DNA of 64,000 bases. It comes from Eikenella corrodens (GTDB lineage Bacteria; Pseudomonadota; Gammaproteobacteria; Burkholderiales; Neisseriaceae). Numbering within the stretch: position 1 is the stretch's first letter; every line of letters begins with the position of its first letter. Below the pieces are notes generated by a model. That model was not told where the DNA came from and ran no database searches. It saw only the letters and a list, made by a program, of their open reading frames with translations. The stretch is from NCBI RefSeq assembly GCF_900187105.1, contig NZ_LT906482.1, forward strand, positions 434,001 through 498,000, written 5' to 3'. Positions 36,914 through 46,528 of the stretch are shown here, piece by piece. The translations under genes and the position numbers were made by a program.

Positions 36914-37984
36914 TCATCCGCCCACTGCTGCCAGCGCAGCTTCTGCCACCTTGGCCGCACTATCCGGTTTGGCCATTTGGCGGGCGTTTTGCGCCCATTG
37001 GAGGCAAGTGTCGCGGTTGAGGCCGCCCAGCACCAAAGCCAGTTTCTCCGCCGTCAGCTCGCTCTGCGGCAAAAGCAGCCCGGCCTCGCCGGCGGCCACG
37101 AAACGGGCGTTGGCGGTTTGGTGGTCGTCCACCGCATAGGGGTAGGGCACGAGCAATGCGCCCACGCCAGCCGCGGCCAGCTCGGCAATGGTAAGCGCGC
37201 CGGAGCGGCACACCACCAAATCCGCCGCACCGTAGGCCGCTGCCATATCATCAATAAATTCGCTGCATTCAGCCTGCACACCGGCTTCGGCATAACGCTG
37301 GCGCAAGCCTTCCAGCTTGCCGCGCCCGCTTTGGTGCCGCACTTGGGGGCGTTGCTCGGCAGGCAGCAAGGCCATTGCTTCGGGCAGCAGGCGGTTGAGA
37401 ATATCTGCGCCTAGGCTGCCGCCGGTAACCAACAGCTTCAGGCTACCTGAACGCTCAGCAAACCGCTCTTGCGGCGCGGGCAATGCGGCAATATCAGCGC
37501 GCACGGGGTTGCCCACCAGCCCGTTTTCATCGCTAAACGCCTTGGGGAAGGCATACAGCACCCGGCTGGCCAGCTTGGCCAAAATTCGGTTGGAAAGCCC
37601 GGCCACGGCATTTTGCTCGTGAATCACCAGCGGCACGCCGCACAGCTTGGCTGCCACGCCGCCGGGCACGGTAACGAAGCCGCCGAAGCCGATGGCACCG
37701 TCTACCTGATGCTTGCGGATGATGCTTCGCGCCGCACGGATGGTGTGCCACAGCGTGAACGGCAGCATCAGCTTGCGCTTGAGGCCGTTGCCGCGCACGC
37801 CTTTGATGGCCAGGGTTTCGATTTCGATGCCGTGCTGCGGCACGATACGCGTTTCCATCGCGCCCTCGCTGCCCAGCCACACCACCTTGTGCCCGCGTTC
37901 GCGCAGCGCGGCGGCCACCGCCAGCGCGGGGAAAATATGCCCGCCGGTACCGCCGGCCATCAGCAAAAAGGTTTTCACGCCCAT
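36914..37984 (-). CDS. murG: MurG N-acetylglucosaminyltransferase
   Basis: Adds GlcNAc to lipid I, forming lipid II at the inner face of the membrane. LLMAGGTGGHIFPALAVA holds the first G loop, and VTGGSLGAD the second. Start at 37984 (MGVKTFLLMAGG) gives 356 aa. In-frame upstream codons to 38032 overlap ftsW and were rejected. It begins 10 bp after ftsW. Confidence 0.96.
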   Translation of the reverse strand: MGVKTFLLMAGGTGGHIFPALAVAAALRERGHKVVWLGSEGAMETRIVPQHGIEIETLAIKGVRGNGLKRKLMLPFTLWHTIRAARSIIRKHQVDGAIGFGGFVTVPGGVAAKLCGVPLVIHEQNAVAGLSNRILAKLASRVLYAFPKAFSDENGLVGNPVRADIAALPAPQERFAERSGSLKLLVTGGSLGADILNRLLPEAMALLPAEQRPQVRHQSGRGKLEGLRQRYAEAGVQAECSEFIDDMAAAYGAADLVVCRSGALTIAELAAAGVGALLVPYPYAVDDHQTANARFVAAGEAGLLLPQSELTAEKLALVLGGLNRDTCLQWAQNARQMAKPDSAAKVAEAALAAVGG

Positions 37985-37994
37985 ATTCGGCTCC

Positions 37995-39149
37995 TCACAC
38001 TTCAAAACCGCGCATTTTGCGCCGGTTTTCATAATCCACCCGCAGCAGCAGCGCCACGGCTATCAGCATGGCCACCAGTGCCGAGCCGCCGAAGGAAATC
38101 AGCGGCAGGGTCAGCCCCTTGGTGGGCAACAGGCCGATGTTCACGCCGATATTGAAAAAGCTCTGAATCCCCAGCCAAATGCCCACGCCGCTGGCCACAA
38201 ACGCGCCAAAAAACTGCTCCAAATCGCGCGCCATTTTGCCGATGGAAAACGAACGCCACACCAGCCACAAATAGCAGGCGGTGAGCAGCATCATGCCGAG
38301 AAAGCCGAATTCCTCACCGATCACGGCGGTGATGAAATCGGTATGCGCTTCAGGCAGGTAGAAGCGTTTTTCCAGCCCTGCGCCCAAGCCCACGCCCGTC
38401 CAGCCGCCGCGTCCGATGGCCATCAGCGCGTGAGTGAGCTGGTAGCCGCTGCCCAGCGGGTCGGCCCACGGATCGAGGAAGGCGGTAACACGCGCCATGC
38501 GGTAGGGCGAAATCAACACCAGCGTCACCATGCCGCTCAAACCGGCCAGCACCACCACGATAAACCAGCGAAACGGCAGCCCCACCAAAAACAACAAGCC
38601 CACGCTGATTACCGACACCACCACAAACGAGCCGAAATCCGGCTGCAGCATAATCAGCCCCAGCCCGCAGCCCACCGGCAGCGCCACCCAGCACACTTTC
38701 TTCAAATGCTGCAACACTTCGGCGCGGCGCATGAAAAAGCCGGAAAGATAAAGAATCACCGCCAGCTTGAAAAATTCGCTCGGCTGCAAATTGGCCACGC
38801 CCAAAGGAATCCAACGCCGCGCGCCGTTCACATCGCGCCCTACCAGCAGCACCGCAATCAGCATCAGCAGGCTGATCACCAGCAGCACCATCGAATACTT
38901 CTGCCAAGTGCGCATCGGCACCCGGAACGCCACCCAAGCCGCCCCGCCGCCCACGGCAATATAGGCCGCCTGGCGGATAAGGAATGCCCATTTATTGCCG
39001 CCGCCCTGCCCGGCAAAGGCCACCGAGGCGGAATACACCATCACCAGGCTGAAGCCCAGCATCAGCACCACCAACCACAGCAGCGATTGATCGATGATGT
39101 GGCCGTGGCGCAGGATTTTGCGGTCGAGGAGTTTGGATTCGGTAATCAT
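37995..39149 (-). CDS. ftsW: FtsW septal peptidoglycan polymerase
   Basis: A SEDS-family glycosyltransferase with ten membrane helices that works with PBP2 (penA, in this cluster). The signatures LSGFFMRRAEVLQHLKK, QPDFGSFVVV (the catalytic Asp loop) and LISFGGSALVAMLIAVALLL are present. Length 384 aa. It is preceded by an inverted DUS pair and a hypothetical gene, so there is a possible break in transcription upstream. Confidence 0.95.
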   Translation of the reverse strand: MITESKLLDRKILRHGHIIDQSLLWLVVLMLGFSLVMVYSASVAFAGQGGGNKWAFLIRQAAYIAVGGGAAWVAFRVPMRTWQKYSMVLLVISLLMLIAVLLVGRDVNGARRWIPLGVANLQPSEFFKLAVILYLSGFFMRRAEVLQHLKKVCWVALPVGCGLGLIMLQPDFGSFVVVSVISVGLLFLVGLPFRWFIVVVLAGLSGMVTLVLISPYRMARVTAFLDPWADPLGSGYQLTHALMAIGRGGWTGVGLGAGLEKRFYLPEAHTDFITAVIGEEFGFLGMMLLTACYLWLVWRSFSIGKMARDLEQFFGAFVASGVGIWLGIQSFFNIGVNIGLLPTKGLTLPLISFGGSALVAMLIAVALLLRVDYENRRKMRGFEV

Positions 39150-39189
39150 TCAGGTACTTCAAGTTACTTCAAAAATCAATGGAACAAGG

Positions 39190-39231
39190 TTTCAGGTAGC
39201 CTTTAGGCTTCAACAGAGGCTACCTGAAAAA
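39190..39231. terminator. Inverted DUS pair upstream of ftsW
   Basis: TTTCAGGTAGCCTTT at 39190 and AGGCTACCTGAAAAA at 39217 form an outward hairpin. Confidence 0.6.
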
Positions 39232-39258
39232 TCTGTTGCGGCTCAAATCTGCGGCCGG

Positions 39259-39837
39259 CTAACTGCAAGGATACTGCTTAGGGTTGGCAATCGCCTCCGC
39301 CAACAAAGCCGCCTGCTTGGCGGTTTCTGCATCTGCGGAAGCGGCCAAACCCGCTATCAGGTCGCGGTTTGCCGCAAACAATTCTAAAACAGACACGTGT
39401 AAATAATGCCTGTCTAATGTTTTGCTTATTTTAAGAAACTCGTCGTCCATCCTGCCATCGAAGGCAGGATCGAACAGCTTGGCTTTAAATATGCCGTATT
39501 TCAGCGCCTTGCCCTTGGTTTCTTTAAATGCCTGAGCCTGCGGAGATTGGGCACTATAGTTGGCCGCTTCAAACAGCGTACACATTCCCTTGAGCAACCA
39601 AGCCTTATTCGGCTTCTCTTCCACCAGCAACGCCAGGCAAACCTTCAGCCCCCAAGGCGACAATTTCACCAGCCAAGCCTGCGATTCCAAGTTGTCAATC
39701 AGCCGCTCATAATCTTTTTCTACAGCCGATCCCGCCAATATATTCAAAATGTTCTGCTGCACCCCTTTGGCATGGGTTTCATAAGGCGTGCCAAACCGGC
39801 GCCACGGAAAGTTTTCCAAAAAAGTGTGCAATACCAT
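39259..39837 (-). CDS. Hypothetical protein in the dcw cluster, 192 aa
   Basis: Unknown soluble helical protein between ftsW and murD. The ATG at 39837 (MVLHTFLENFPWRRFG) follows GGGGAAAG. The longer frame would include a DUS hairpin and was rejected. It contains ETHAKGVQQNILNILAGSA and a C-terminal Ala-rich helix. Composition is somewhat less GC-biased than the neighbours. Inverted DUS pairs bracket it, as if it were a cassette inserted in the cluster. Confidence 0.65.
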   Translation of the reverse strand: MVLHTFLENFPWRRFGTPYETHAKGVQQNILNILAGSAVEKDYERLIDNLESQAWLVKLSPWGLKVCLALLVEEKPNKAWLLKGMCTLFEAANYSAQSPQAQAFKETKGKALKYGIFKAKLFDPAFDGRMDDEFLKISKTLDRHYLHVSVLELFAANRDLIAGLAASADAETAKQAALLAEAIANPKQYPCS

Positions 39838-39878
39838 TCGTGCTTTCCCCTTTCGGTTTGCCTGCCGGTGTGGCAGTT

Positions 39879-39918
39879 TCAGGTAGCCTTTCGGCTTTGG
39901 CAAAGGCTACCTGAAAAC
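39879..39918. terminator. Inverted DUS pair after murD
   Basis: TTTCAGGTAGCCTTTCGG and AGGCTACCTGAAAAC surround a short CTTTGGCAA loop. Confidence 0.65.
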
Positions 39919-39919
39919 A

Positions 39920-41263
39920 TCACAAGGCCTCAAACGCCTCAATGAACACCTGCGAGCGGTGGGCATAGCCTTTAAACATATCGAAGCTGGCGCAGGCTGG
40001 GCTGAGCAACACAATGTCGCCGGGTTCCGCCAGGCGGTAGGCAGTTTGCACGGCTTCCTGCAGGCTGGCACAATCCATCATCTCCACGCCGCAGCCGGCC
40101 AGGTCGCGGCGGATTTGCGGTGCGTCTTCGCCGATGAGCAACACAGCGCGGGCTTTGCCGGGCAGCACGTTTTTCAGCGGGGTGAAGTCCTGCCCTTTGC
40201 CCTGCCCGCCGGCAATCAGGAACAGCGGGCTTTGCAGGCCGGCGATGGCGGCTTCGGTGGCGCCCACATTGGTGCCTTTGCTGTCGTCGATAAACACCAC
40301 GCCGTTTTTCTCGCCGATTTTTTCCACGCGGTGCGGCAGGCCTTTGAAGGTGCGCACATGGCGCAGCAGCTGCTCGCGCGGCAGGCCGATTGCTTCGCAC
40401 AAAGCCAGTGCGGCCAGCACGTTGGCGGCGTTGTGCAGGCCTTGCAGCGGAATGTCGGCGGCGGCAATCAGCGTTTCCGCGCCGTGTTTCAGGTAGCCCG
40501 ATGCGGCGTCAAACCAATAATCGGTTTCCTGCTGCAGCGAAAAGCGGCGCACTTCGCGGCCGCTGCGTTTCATGGCGCGGCACAGCGCATCGTCGGCATT
40601 GATCACCTGCACACCGCTGCCGCGGAAGATTTTATCTTTGGCGTGGGCGTAGTCGAGCAGGTCATCGTAGCGGTTGAGGTGGTCTTCGGAAATATTGAGT
40701 ACGGCGGCGGCGGCGGCGTTCAAATGGTCGGTGTTTTCCAGCTGAAAGCTGGAAAGTTCGAGCACCCACACATCGGCGCTCTGCTCCTGCCGGTCTTCAT
40801 AGGCTTCGAGCACGGGCGTGCCGATATTGCCGGCCACCACGGTATCCAGCCCGCATTCGCGGCACAAATGGCCGACCAGGCTGGTTACGGTGGTTTTGCC
40901 GTTGCTGCCGGTGATGGCGATGATTTTGTTGCGCTTGCCGGAAAGCTCGTGCGCCAAGATTTCCACATCGCCCAGCACACGGCCGCCGGCCTGTTTGAAG
41001 GCTTCGATTTCGGGCGTGCGCTCGCTGACGCCGGGGCTAAGGGCAAGAATGTCGAAACCTTCGGCCAATGCGTTTTTCAGGTAGCCTGTGTGGCAGGCCA
41101 GGCCGGGGAAACGCTGTTGCAGTTCGGCCTGTTTGGCGGCGGGGAAGTCGGCATCATAAGCGGCTACCGCCGCGCCTTGGCGGCTCAGGAAATCCAACAT
41201 GGAAATGCCGCTGCCGCCCATCCCGGCCACGAGGATTTTTTGGTTTTGCCATTCGCTTTTCAT
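39920..41263 (-). CDS. murD: UDP-N-acetylmuramoylalanine--D-glutamate ligase
   Basis: Adds D-Glu to UDP-MurNAc-L-Ala. [17 protein letters not shown] opens the protein, and [15 protein letters not shown] is the P-loop. [14 protein letters not shown] and [19 protein letters not shown] are conserved C-terminal blocks. GGAGAAAAGA precedes the ATG at 41263, while an ATG four codons upstream lacks a site. Two in-frame DUS copies encode [10 protein letters not shown] and [10 protein letters not shown]. Confidence 0.97.
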   Translation of the reverse strand: MKSEWQNQKILVAGMGGSGISMLDFLSRQGAAVAAYDADFPAAKQAELQQRFPGLACHTGYLKNALAEGFDILALSPGVSERTPEIEAFKQAGGRVLGDVEILAHELSGKRNKIIAITGSNGKTTVTSLVGHLCRECGLDTVVAGNIGTPVLEAYEDRQEQSADVWVLELSSFQLENTDHLNAAAAAVLNISEDHLNRYDDLLDYAHAKDKIFRGSGVQVINADDALCRAMKRSGREVRRFSLQQETDYWFDAASGYLKHGAETLIAAADIPLQGLHNAANVLAALALCEAIGLPREQLLRHVRTFKGLPHRVEKIGEKNGVVFIDDSKGTNVGATEAAIAGLQSPLFLIAGGQGKGQDFTPLKNVLPGKARAVLLIGEDAPQIRRDLAGCGVEMMDCASLQEAVQTAYRLAEPGDIVLLSPACASFDMFKGYAHRSQVFIEAFEAL

Positions 41264-41380
41264 TCTTTTCTCCATGCCGCCCGGTTTGCTTTCAGGCGGC
41301 TGCTTTTTCAGTTTTTCACTCCGTTTATTTTGACTGCGTTGCAGCCTGCGTTTTCAGGTAGCCTTTACTGTGCGGCTGTA

Positions 41381-41668
41381 TTAAGCCAGCAGTTTCATCA
41401 GCAGCAGCCACGGCAGCATAATCCCGCCGATGCATACCATCAGCCACAAAATCAAACTGTCTGCCATCTGCCGCAGCATGGCGAAATAGCCCCATGAATA
41501 CAGGCCCCAAATCACAGCGGAAATAGCTGCCGCAATCAGGGGGCCGCCAAACAGGCCGAATAAAAAAGTTACAACGGCAAAAGCCAGCGCCCATTGCCAG
41601 GCATAGGAGTCCTCAGCGAAATCCTGCATTTTGGCAAAGGCCAGCAAAATCAACATGTGTAGCAGCAT
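41381..41668 (-). CDS. Small membrane protein, 95 aa
   Basis: Three hydrophobic segments (about residues 2-12 with 25-45, 48-62 and 70-93), no charged catalytic motif, family unknown. It lies between mraY and murD on the same strand and is bracketed by DUS copies. It could be a minor divisome or lipid II-linked protein only by location, which is weak evidence. Confidence 0.6.
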   Translation of the reverse strand: MLLHMLILLAFAKMQDFAEDSYAWQWALAFAVVTFLFGLFGGPLIAAAISAVIWGLYSWGYFAMLRQMADSLILWLMVCIGGIMLPWLLLMKLLA

Positions 41669-41732
41669 AACCTAGGTTCTTTAAATTGGGTTGCAATGGG
41701 TTTTGGCTTCATAGCAGCCTACCGTATCTGCT

Positions 41733-41773
41733 TTCAGGTAGCCTCTCTTTAACAGATTAGGCTACCTGAAAAC
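41733..41773. terminator. Inverted DUS pair after mraY
   Basis: CTTTCAGGTAGCCTC at 41731 and AGGCTACCTGAAAACC at 41758 form a hairpin just past the mraY stop. Confidence 0.65.
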
Positions 41774-41776
41774 CGT

Positions 41777-42859
41777 TTAACGAATTTTCAATGTACTCAA
41801 GCCCACCAGCACCAGCACGATGGTGATGATCCAAAAGCGCACCACCACCTGCGTTTCCTTCCAGCCCTTCTGCTCGAAATGGTGGTGAATCGGCGCCATC
41901 AGGAAGATGCGTTTTTTGGTTTTCTTATACCAGCCCACCTGCAGCATCACCGACAAAGCTTCCACCACAAACAGCCCGCCCATAATCACCAACACAAATT
42001 CCTGCCGCACAATTACCGCCACCGTGCCCAGCGCCGCGCCCAGCGCCAATGCGCCCACGTCGCCCATAAACACCTGCGCCGGTGCCGCGTTGAACCACAA
42101 AAAGCCCAAGCACGCGCCGCACATGGCCGCGCAGAACACCATCACCTCGTTCGCCCCTGGCACGAAGGGCAACTGCAGATAGCGTGCAAACTGCCAGTGC
42201 CCGGTGGCATAGGCAAACACCGCCATCCCCCCGGCCACCAACACCACCGGGAAAGCCGCCAAGCCGTCCAAGCCGTCGGTCAGGTTTACCGCATTGGACG
42301 TGCCGACAATGGTGAAATACGACAGCACCACAAAGCCCACCACGCCCAAAGGCAGCGCCACCTGCTTAAAAAACGGCACGATTAAAATATTGTTTGCCGA
42401 ATTGCTCGCCACATAAAACAGCAGCAGGCCGGCCGCCAGCGCCACGCTGCTCTGCCACACCATCTTAAATTTGGCCGACACGCCGTGCGGATCTTTATAC
42501 ACTACCTTGCGCCAGTCGTCGTAGAAGCCCAGCGCGCCCGTGCCCAGCAGCACGCCGAGCAGAATCCAGATATACGGGTGCGATACATTGCCCCACAACA
42601 GCGTGGACACCGTAATCGACACCAAAATCAGCACCCCGCCCATGGTGGGCGTGCCTGCCTTGGCCAAATGGGTTTTCGGCCCGTCGCTGCGGATGGCCTG
42701 GCCGGCTTTAAGTTCGGTGAGCTTGCGGATAGTCCACGGCCCCAGCATCAGGCTGAACGCCAAAGCCGTAAGCGCCGCCATCACTGCGCGGAAAGTGGTG
42801 TATTGGAAAATGTTCAGCGCCGAAATCCAGTTGCTGAGTTTGGCCAACCATAAAAGCAT
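41777..42859 (-). CDS. mraY: Phospho-N-acetylmuramoyl-pentapeptide transferase
   Basis: The inner-membrane enzyme making lipid I from UDP-MurNAc-pentapeptide and undecaprenyl phosphate. It has ten membrane helices. GFYDDWRK holds the Asp pair, [10 protein letters not shown] the next Asp box, and [14 protein letters not shown] the His motif. Length 360 aa. It is the first gene of the second half of the dcw cluster. A Correia-like repeat and a plus-strand gene separate it from murF. Confidence 0.97.
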   Translation of the reverse strand: MLLWLAKLSNWISALNIFQYTTFRAVMAALTALAFSLMLGPWTIRKLTELKAGQAIRSDGPKTHLAKAGTPTMGGVLILVSITVSTLLWGNVSHPYIWILLGVLLGTGALGFYDDWRKVVYKDPHGVSAKFKMVWQSSVALAAGLLLFYVASNSANNILIVPFFKQVALPLGVVGFVVLSYFTIVGTSNAVNLTDGLDGLAAFPVVLVAGGMAVFAYATGHWQFARYLQLPFVPGANEVMVFCAAMCGACLGFLWFNAAPAQVFMGDVGALALGAALGTVAVIVRQEFVLVIMGGLFVVEALSVMLQVGWYKKTKKRIFLMAPIHHHFEQKGWKETQVVVRFWIITIVLVLVGLSTLKIR

Positions 42860-42881
42860 AAAACTTCCTTAAATCATTTCT

Positions 42882-42982
42882 CGTAAGTTCAATTTAAACC
42901 GATATTGCATTGTCTCTCCGTACTGTACTACTTTGCATTATCTGCGGCTCGCTGCCTTGTTCTGATTTAAATTGAATTCGCT
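42882..42982 (-). repeat. Correia-like element 3, upstream of mraY
   Basis: The ends are an inverted repeat around AATTTAAA (AGTTCAATTTAAAC and its counterpart TTTAAATTGAATTC). The inside on the minus strand reads CAAGGCAGCGAGCCGCAGA, then AGTAGTACAGTACGG. The order and spacing match a Correia element in which the TATAGTG tips have eroded. It lies 23 bp before the mraY start, where such elements could affect transcription. Confidence 0.65.
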
Positions 42983-43142
42983 TAATTAACCTAGGCAGCC
43001 GGAAATAGAAAAGGCTACCTGAAACATAATTATCTGTATTGCACCACTGTAAAATGGGCAAATGTGGCATTATAAACTAAGCCGCTACCCAAGAGAGGCT
43101 ACCTGAAAACCGAAATTCCCACTGCCATGCGAGGCACAAACT

Positions 43143-43910
43143 ATGCAAACCATGCACTCCCACAGCGCACGCTGCCGCATCCGATTTATGGATCTACCAG
43201 CCCATGCGGGCAGAAACAGCACCCCTTGCTTATTTATCCACGGCCTAGGCTGCGCTGCCAGCTACGAGTACCCCCGCATCGCTGCCAGCCCGGCCTTGGC
43301 AGGCCGCCGCACTATCCTGCTTGACTTGGCAGGTCACGGCTACAGCGAACGCCCACAGGATTTCTCCTATTCCACCAGCGCGCAAGCCGCAATCGTATCC
43401 GAACTGGCCAACCATCTTAACTTGCCGCACTTCTATCTCTATGGGCACAGCATGGGTGGCAGCATCGCTATTGAAGCCGCCGAACAGCTCGGCAGCCGCG
43501 TGCGCGGACTCATGGTAAGCGAATGCAACCTGATTACTGGCGGCGGTATATTCAGCCGCAACATTACCGCACAGGATGAAGCGTATTTCATCCACAATGG
43601 CTATGCCGAATTGCTAAATAACGAACTCTCGCCGTGGGCAGGCAGCCTACAAAGTGTTGCCCCGTGGGCATTGTGGCGTAGTGCATATCATTTAGTGAAC
43701 GGTATATCGCCCGATTGGCTGTACCGCCTCTCCTCCCTGCCCCAACGCAAAATTTATTTAGTTGGAGATCGTTCCCTGCCCAACACAGACTACGACCTTA
43801 TCCTTCAATACGGTATTCCCTGCGCCGTGATTGCCGATGCCGGGCACTCGATGTCTTGGGAAAATCCGGAAGGCTTGGCTACCGCTTTGGCAGAATTTAT
43901 GTGCGCTTGA
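43143..43910 (+). CDS. Alpha/beta hydrolase
   Basis: A 255-aa soluble hydrolase. FIHGLGCAASYEYPR is the oxyanion-hole region, LDLAGHGYSERP follows, and GHSMGGSIAIEAA is the nucleophile elbow with Ser. A C-terminal AGHSMSWENP carries the catalytic His. Substrate unknown. It is on the opposite strand to everything around it and splits the dcw cluster into two halves. The start at 43143 is the first ATG in frame; a later start at RFMDLP is possible. Confidence 0.85.
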   Translation: MQTMHSHSARCRIRFMDLPAHAGRNSTPCLFIHGLGCAASYEYPRIAASPALAGRRTILLDLAGHGYSERPQDFSYSTSAQAAIVSELANHLNLPHFYLYGHSMGGSIAIEAAEQLGSRVRGLMVSECNLITGGGIFSRNITAQDEAYFIHNGYAELLNNELSPWAGSLQSVAPWALWRSAYHLVNGISPDWLYRLSSLPQRKIYLVGDRSLPNTDYDLILQYGIPCAVIADAGHSMSWENPEGLATALAEFMCA

Positions 43911-44003
43911 GCTTGGGTTACCAACATGGCTGTTTGTGTTTCAGCCCACTTTGAACCAGTAAGGCTACCTGAAAGTAAACGAAGCCGAATTTGTCCAAAC
44001 CGC

Positions 44004-45032
44004 TCAAACCTCTTCCCACCACAATTCAGTTTCCGTATCCACATCAAACACCTGCCCGATTAGCGGCGTGAGCACCGGCAGGCCGCGCTCGATGGCCAGC
44101 GGGATGCTGCGGCGCACGGGTTCGTCCCAATCGTGCATGGCCAGGCTGAAGGCGCCCCAGTGAATCGGCATCATGCGGCGCGCGCCCACGTCGATGGCGG
44201 CCTGCACGGTTTGCCCGGGGAACATGTGGTTGTCTGGCCAGCGGCGGTCGTATTGGCCGTTTTCCATAAAGGCCAGGTCGAAGCCGCCGAAGTGCCGGCC
44301 GATGTCGGCGAAGTGGCTGCCGTAGGACGAATCGCCGCTGAAATAAAACCGCTGCCCGCCGCCTTCGACGGCCCAGCCCGCCCACAGCATACGGTTGTGG
44401 TCGGCCAGGTTGCGCGAGCTGTCGTGGCGGGCGGGAGTGGCGGTGAATGTTACGCCGCCGACGGTATGGCTCTGATACCAATCCGCCGCCGAAATGTTTT
44501 CCGCCTTCACGCCCCAGCGGCGCAGCAGCACTTCCATGCCCAGCGGCACCAGGAAATGCACCCCGCTGTCTGCCACGCTGCGTACGAAGGATTCCTCCAA
44601 GTGGTCGTAGTGGTTGTGGCTGTAGAGGATGATGTCGAGCGGCGGCAGTTCGTGCGGCGCGGCGGGCGGCGGCTGGAAGCGGCGAAACATTTTGTTGTTC
44701 GGTGCGGCGCTCATGCCGAACACGGGGTCGGTGATGATGTTCAACCCGGCCACACGCATCAGCAGGGTGGAATGGCCGAACCAGACAAACCGTGCCTTTT
44801 GTTCATTTTCAGGTAGCCCTTCCTGCCGCATGAAGGCAGCAAAATCAGGCTTCTCAAACGGCAGCGGCTGCGCGGGAAAGCGGCCTTGCCAACTGAGCAT
44901 TTTGAACGCTCCGCCAAAATCCAGCGGCTGCAATCGGCGTTTGGGCTCCGGGTTGAAAAAACGGCGGCGGATCGGGTCGTAGTGGTTGCTGGCCGGATAG
45001 AGCGGATAACCGCCGTGCGGCCTACGCTTCAT
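44004..45032 (-). CDS. Metallo-beta-lactamase-fold hydrolase (NAPE-PLD-like)
   Basis: A 342-aa zinc hydrolase. YSHNHYDHLEESF is the HxHxDH metal motif, FSGDSSYGSHF contains a metal Asp, and MPIHWGAF supplies a later His. The N-terminus (PLYPASNHYDPIRRRFFNPEP) resembles NAPE-PLD/RomA-like enzymes. Natural substrate unknown. The start overlaps the murF stop by 11 bp, so it is co-translated with a cell-wall gene. One DUS in frame encodes LPENEQ. Confidence 0.82.
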   Translation of the reverse strand: MKRRPHGGYPLYPASNHYDPIRRRFFNPEPKRRLQPLDFGGAFKMLSWQGRFPAQPLPFEKPDFAAFMRQEGLPENEQKARFVWFGHSTLLMRVAGLNIITDPVFGMSAAPNNKMFRRFQPPPAAPHELPPLDIILYSHNHYDHLEESFVRSVADSGVHFLVPLGMEVLLRRWGVKAENISAADWYQSHTVGGVTFTATPARHDSSRNLADHNRMLWAGWAVEGGGQRFYFSGDSSYGSHFADIGRHFGGFDLAFMENGQYDRRWPDNHMFPGQTVQAAIDVGARRMMPIHWGAFSLAMHDWDEPVRRSIPLAIERGLPVLTPLIGQVFDVDTETELWWEEV

Positions 45033-46404
45033 GGCCCTGCAAGGCGGCCACCACCTCTTCCATCTGCATAAAACGCGAACCCTTTACCAACACCGAAGCC
45101 TGCTCCGGCAATTCGTGCACCAGCACCTGCTGCAACGGGTCTTTGGCAGCAAACCACAGCCCGGCCACACCGAAAGCTTCGGCGGCTTCCACGCTGAAAT
45201 CGCCTACAAAATAAGCGGCTTCGATGCCCTTATCCCGCGCATAGCGGCCGATTTCGGCATGCAGGGCGGGAGCCTCGTCGTCGCCCAATTCGCCCATATC
45301 GCCCATCACGAAAATACGCGGCGCCGGCAGCTCGACCAACACATCCAGCGCAGCCTTCATGCTGTCGGGGTTGGCGTTGTAGGTGTCGTCGATAATCGTG
45401 CTGCCGCGCAGGCCGGCCTTGCGTTGCAAACGGCCTTTGATATTGGCAAACCCGGCCAGCGCGGTGGCGCTTTCAGATAGCCCCACGCCGGCCTGCAAAG
45501 CCAGCGCGGCCGCAGCCACGGCATTGGCCACGTTGTGTTTGCCCGGCACCGGCAGTTCTACCGCCGCGCGTTGGTCTTGCCACACCAAATCGAAGCGGCA
45601 GCCCAAGGGCAGCAGCCGGACGTTTTCGGCATGCACTTCGCCCTTGTCCACACCGAATTCGATTTGGCGCAAATTCAGGGCGCGGCAGGCGGCGCGGAAC
45701 ACTTCGGCGTATTCGTCTTCCGCCGGAATCAGCGCCGTGCCGCTTTCAGGTAGCCCGCGATAGATTTCGCTTTTGGCACGGGCAATATCGCCCACGCCGT
45801 CGAAACCGCAGCCGATATGCGCGCGCAGGGCATTATTAACCAGCGCGGCATCAGGGCAGGCGATGCGGGTGAGCGCGTCGAGCTCGCCAAAGTGGTTCAT
45901 GCCCATTTCGATAACGGCATAGCGCTGCTGCGGCCGCAGGGCAAGCAGAGTGAGCGGCAGGCCGATGTGGTTGTTGAAATTACCGGCGGTAGCCAGTACG
46001 GCCGCTTCACCGAATTGGCGGCGCAGAATGGCGGCCAGCATCTCCTTCACCGTGGTTTTGCCGGAAGAACCGGTAATGCCGAGCACCATCGGGTTCACCG
46101 CTTCGCGCCAAGCGGCAGCCAGGGTTTGCAGCGCCGCCAGCGTGTCGGCCACCGGCAGGCTGCCTGAAAGCGCGATGCAGTCTTGGCGCGATACCAGCGC
46201 CAAAGCGCCCTGCGCCAACACGGCAGGCACAAAATCGTGGGCGTCGTGTTTATCGCCCACCAAAGCGACAAACAAATCCGTGCCGCGCTCGTCGGCAGCG
46301 GCGGCTTGGCGGCTGTCGGTGATGACGCGGCGGATAGGGAGGTTGTGCTGCGGCGCGGGCAGGTTCAGGGCGCGGCAGACAAAAGCTAAATCGAGTGTGG
46401 GCAT
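45022..46404 (-). CDS. murF: UDP-MurNAc-tripeptide--D-Ala-D-Ala ligase
   Basis: Completes the UDP-MurNAc-pentapeptide using the DdlB product. GITGSSGKTTVKEMLA is the P-loop, YAVIEMGMNHFGE the Mg/ATP block, and DDTYNANPDSMKAALD the C-terminal block. Start taken at 46404 (MPTLDLAFV); an ATG four codons upstream is equally possible. A variant DUS (AGGCTGCCTGAA, plus strand 46157-46168) lies inside. It is coupled to the downstream metallo-hydrolase. Confidence 0.96.
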   Translation of the reverse strand: MPTLDLAFVCRALNLPAPQHNLPIRRVITDSRQAAAADERGTDLFVALVGDKHDAHDFVPAVLAQGALALVSRQDCIALSGSLPVADTLAALQTLAAAWREAVNPMVLGITGSSGKTTVKEMLAAILRRQFGEAAVLATAGNFNNHIGLPLTLLALRPQQRYAVIEMGMNHFGELDALTRIACPDAALVNNALRAHIGCGFDGVGDIARAKSEIYRGLPESGTALIPAEDEYAEVFRAACRALNLRQIEFGVDKGEVHAENVRLLPLGCRFDLVWQDQRAAVELPVPGKHNVANAVAAAALALQAGVGLSESATALAGFANIKGRLQRKAGLRGSTIIDDTYNANPDSMKAALDVLVELPAPRIFVMGDMGELGDDEAPALHAEIGRYARDKGIEAAYFVGDFSVEAAEAFGVAGLWFAAKDPLQQVLVHELPEQASVLVKGSRFMQMEEVVAALQGHEA

Positions 46405-46440
46405 GGGGAATTCCATTGAAAATATTACGGGGCGGCAGAC

Positions 46441-46500
46441 TACCTGAAAAAGTATTAACGCTTTCAGGTAGCCTGTATCAAGCTCAAAAGGCTACCTGAA
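46441..46500. terminator. DUS hairpins between murE and murF
   Basis: TACCTGAAAAAGTATTAACG with TTTCAGGTAGCC, then AGGCTACCTGAACG, give two alternative stems. Since murF must still be expressed, this may only attenuate. Confidence 0.55.
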
Positions 46501-46528
46501 CGCACGGGCTCAACCAAATTCAAACCTT

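Noticed and set aside
39959-41497. 512-codon plus-strand frame opposite murD
   Set aside because: Long only because of codon bias in murD. No recognisable protein features.
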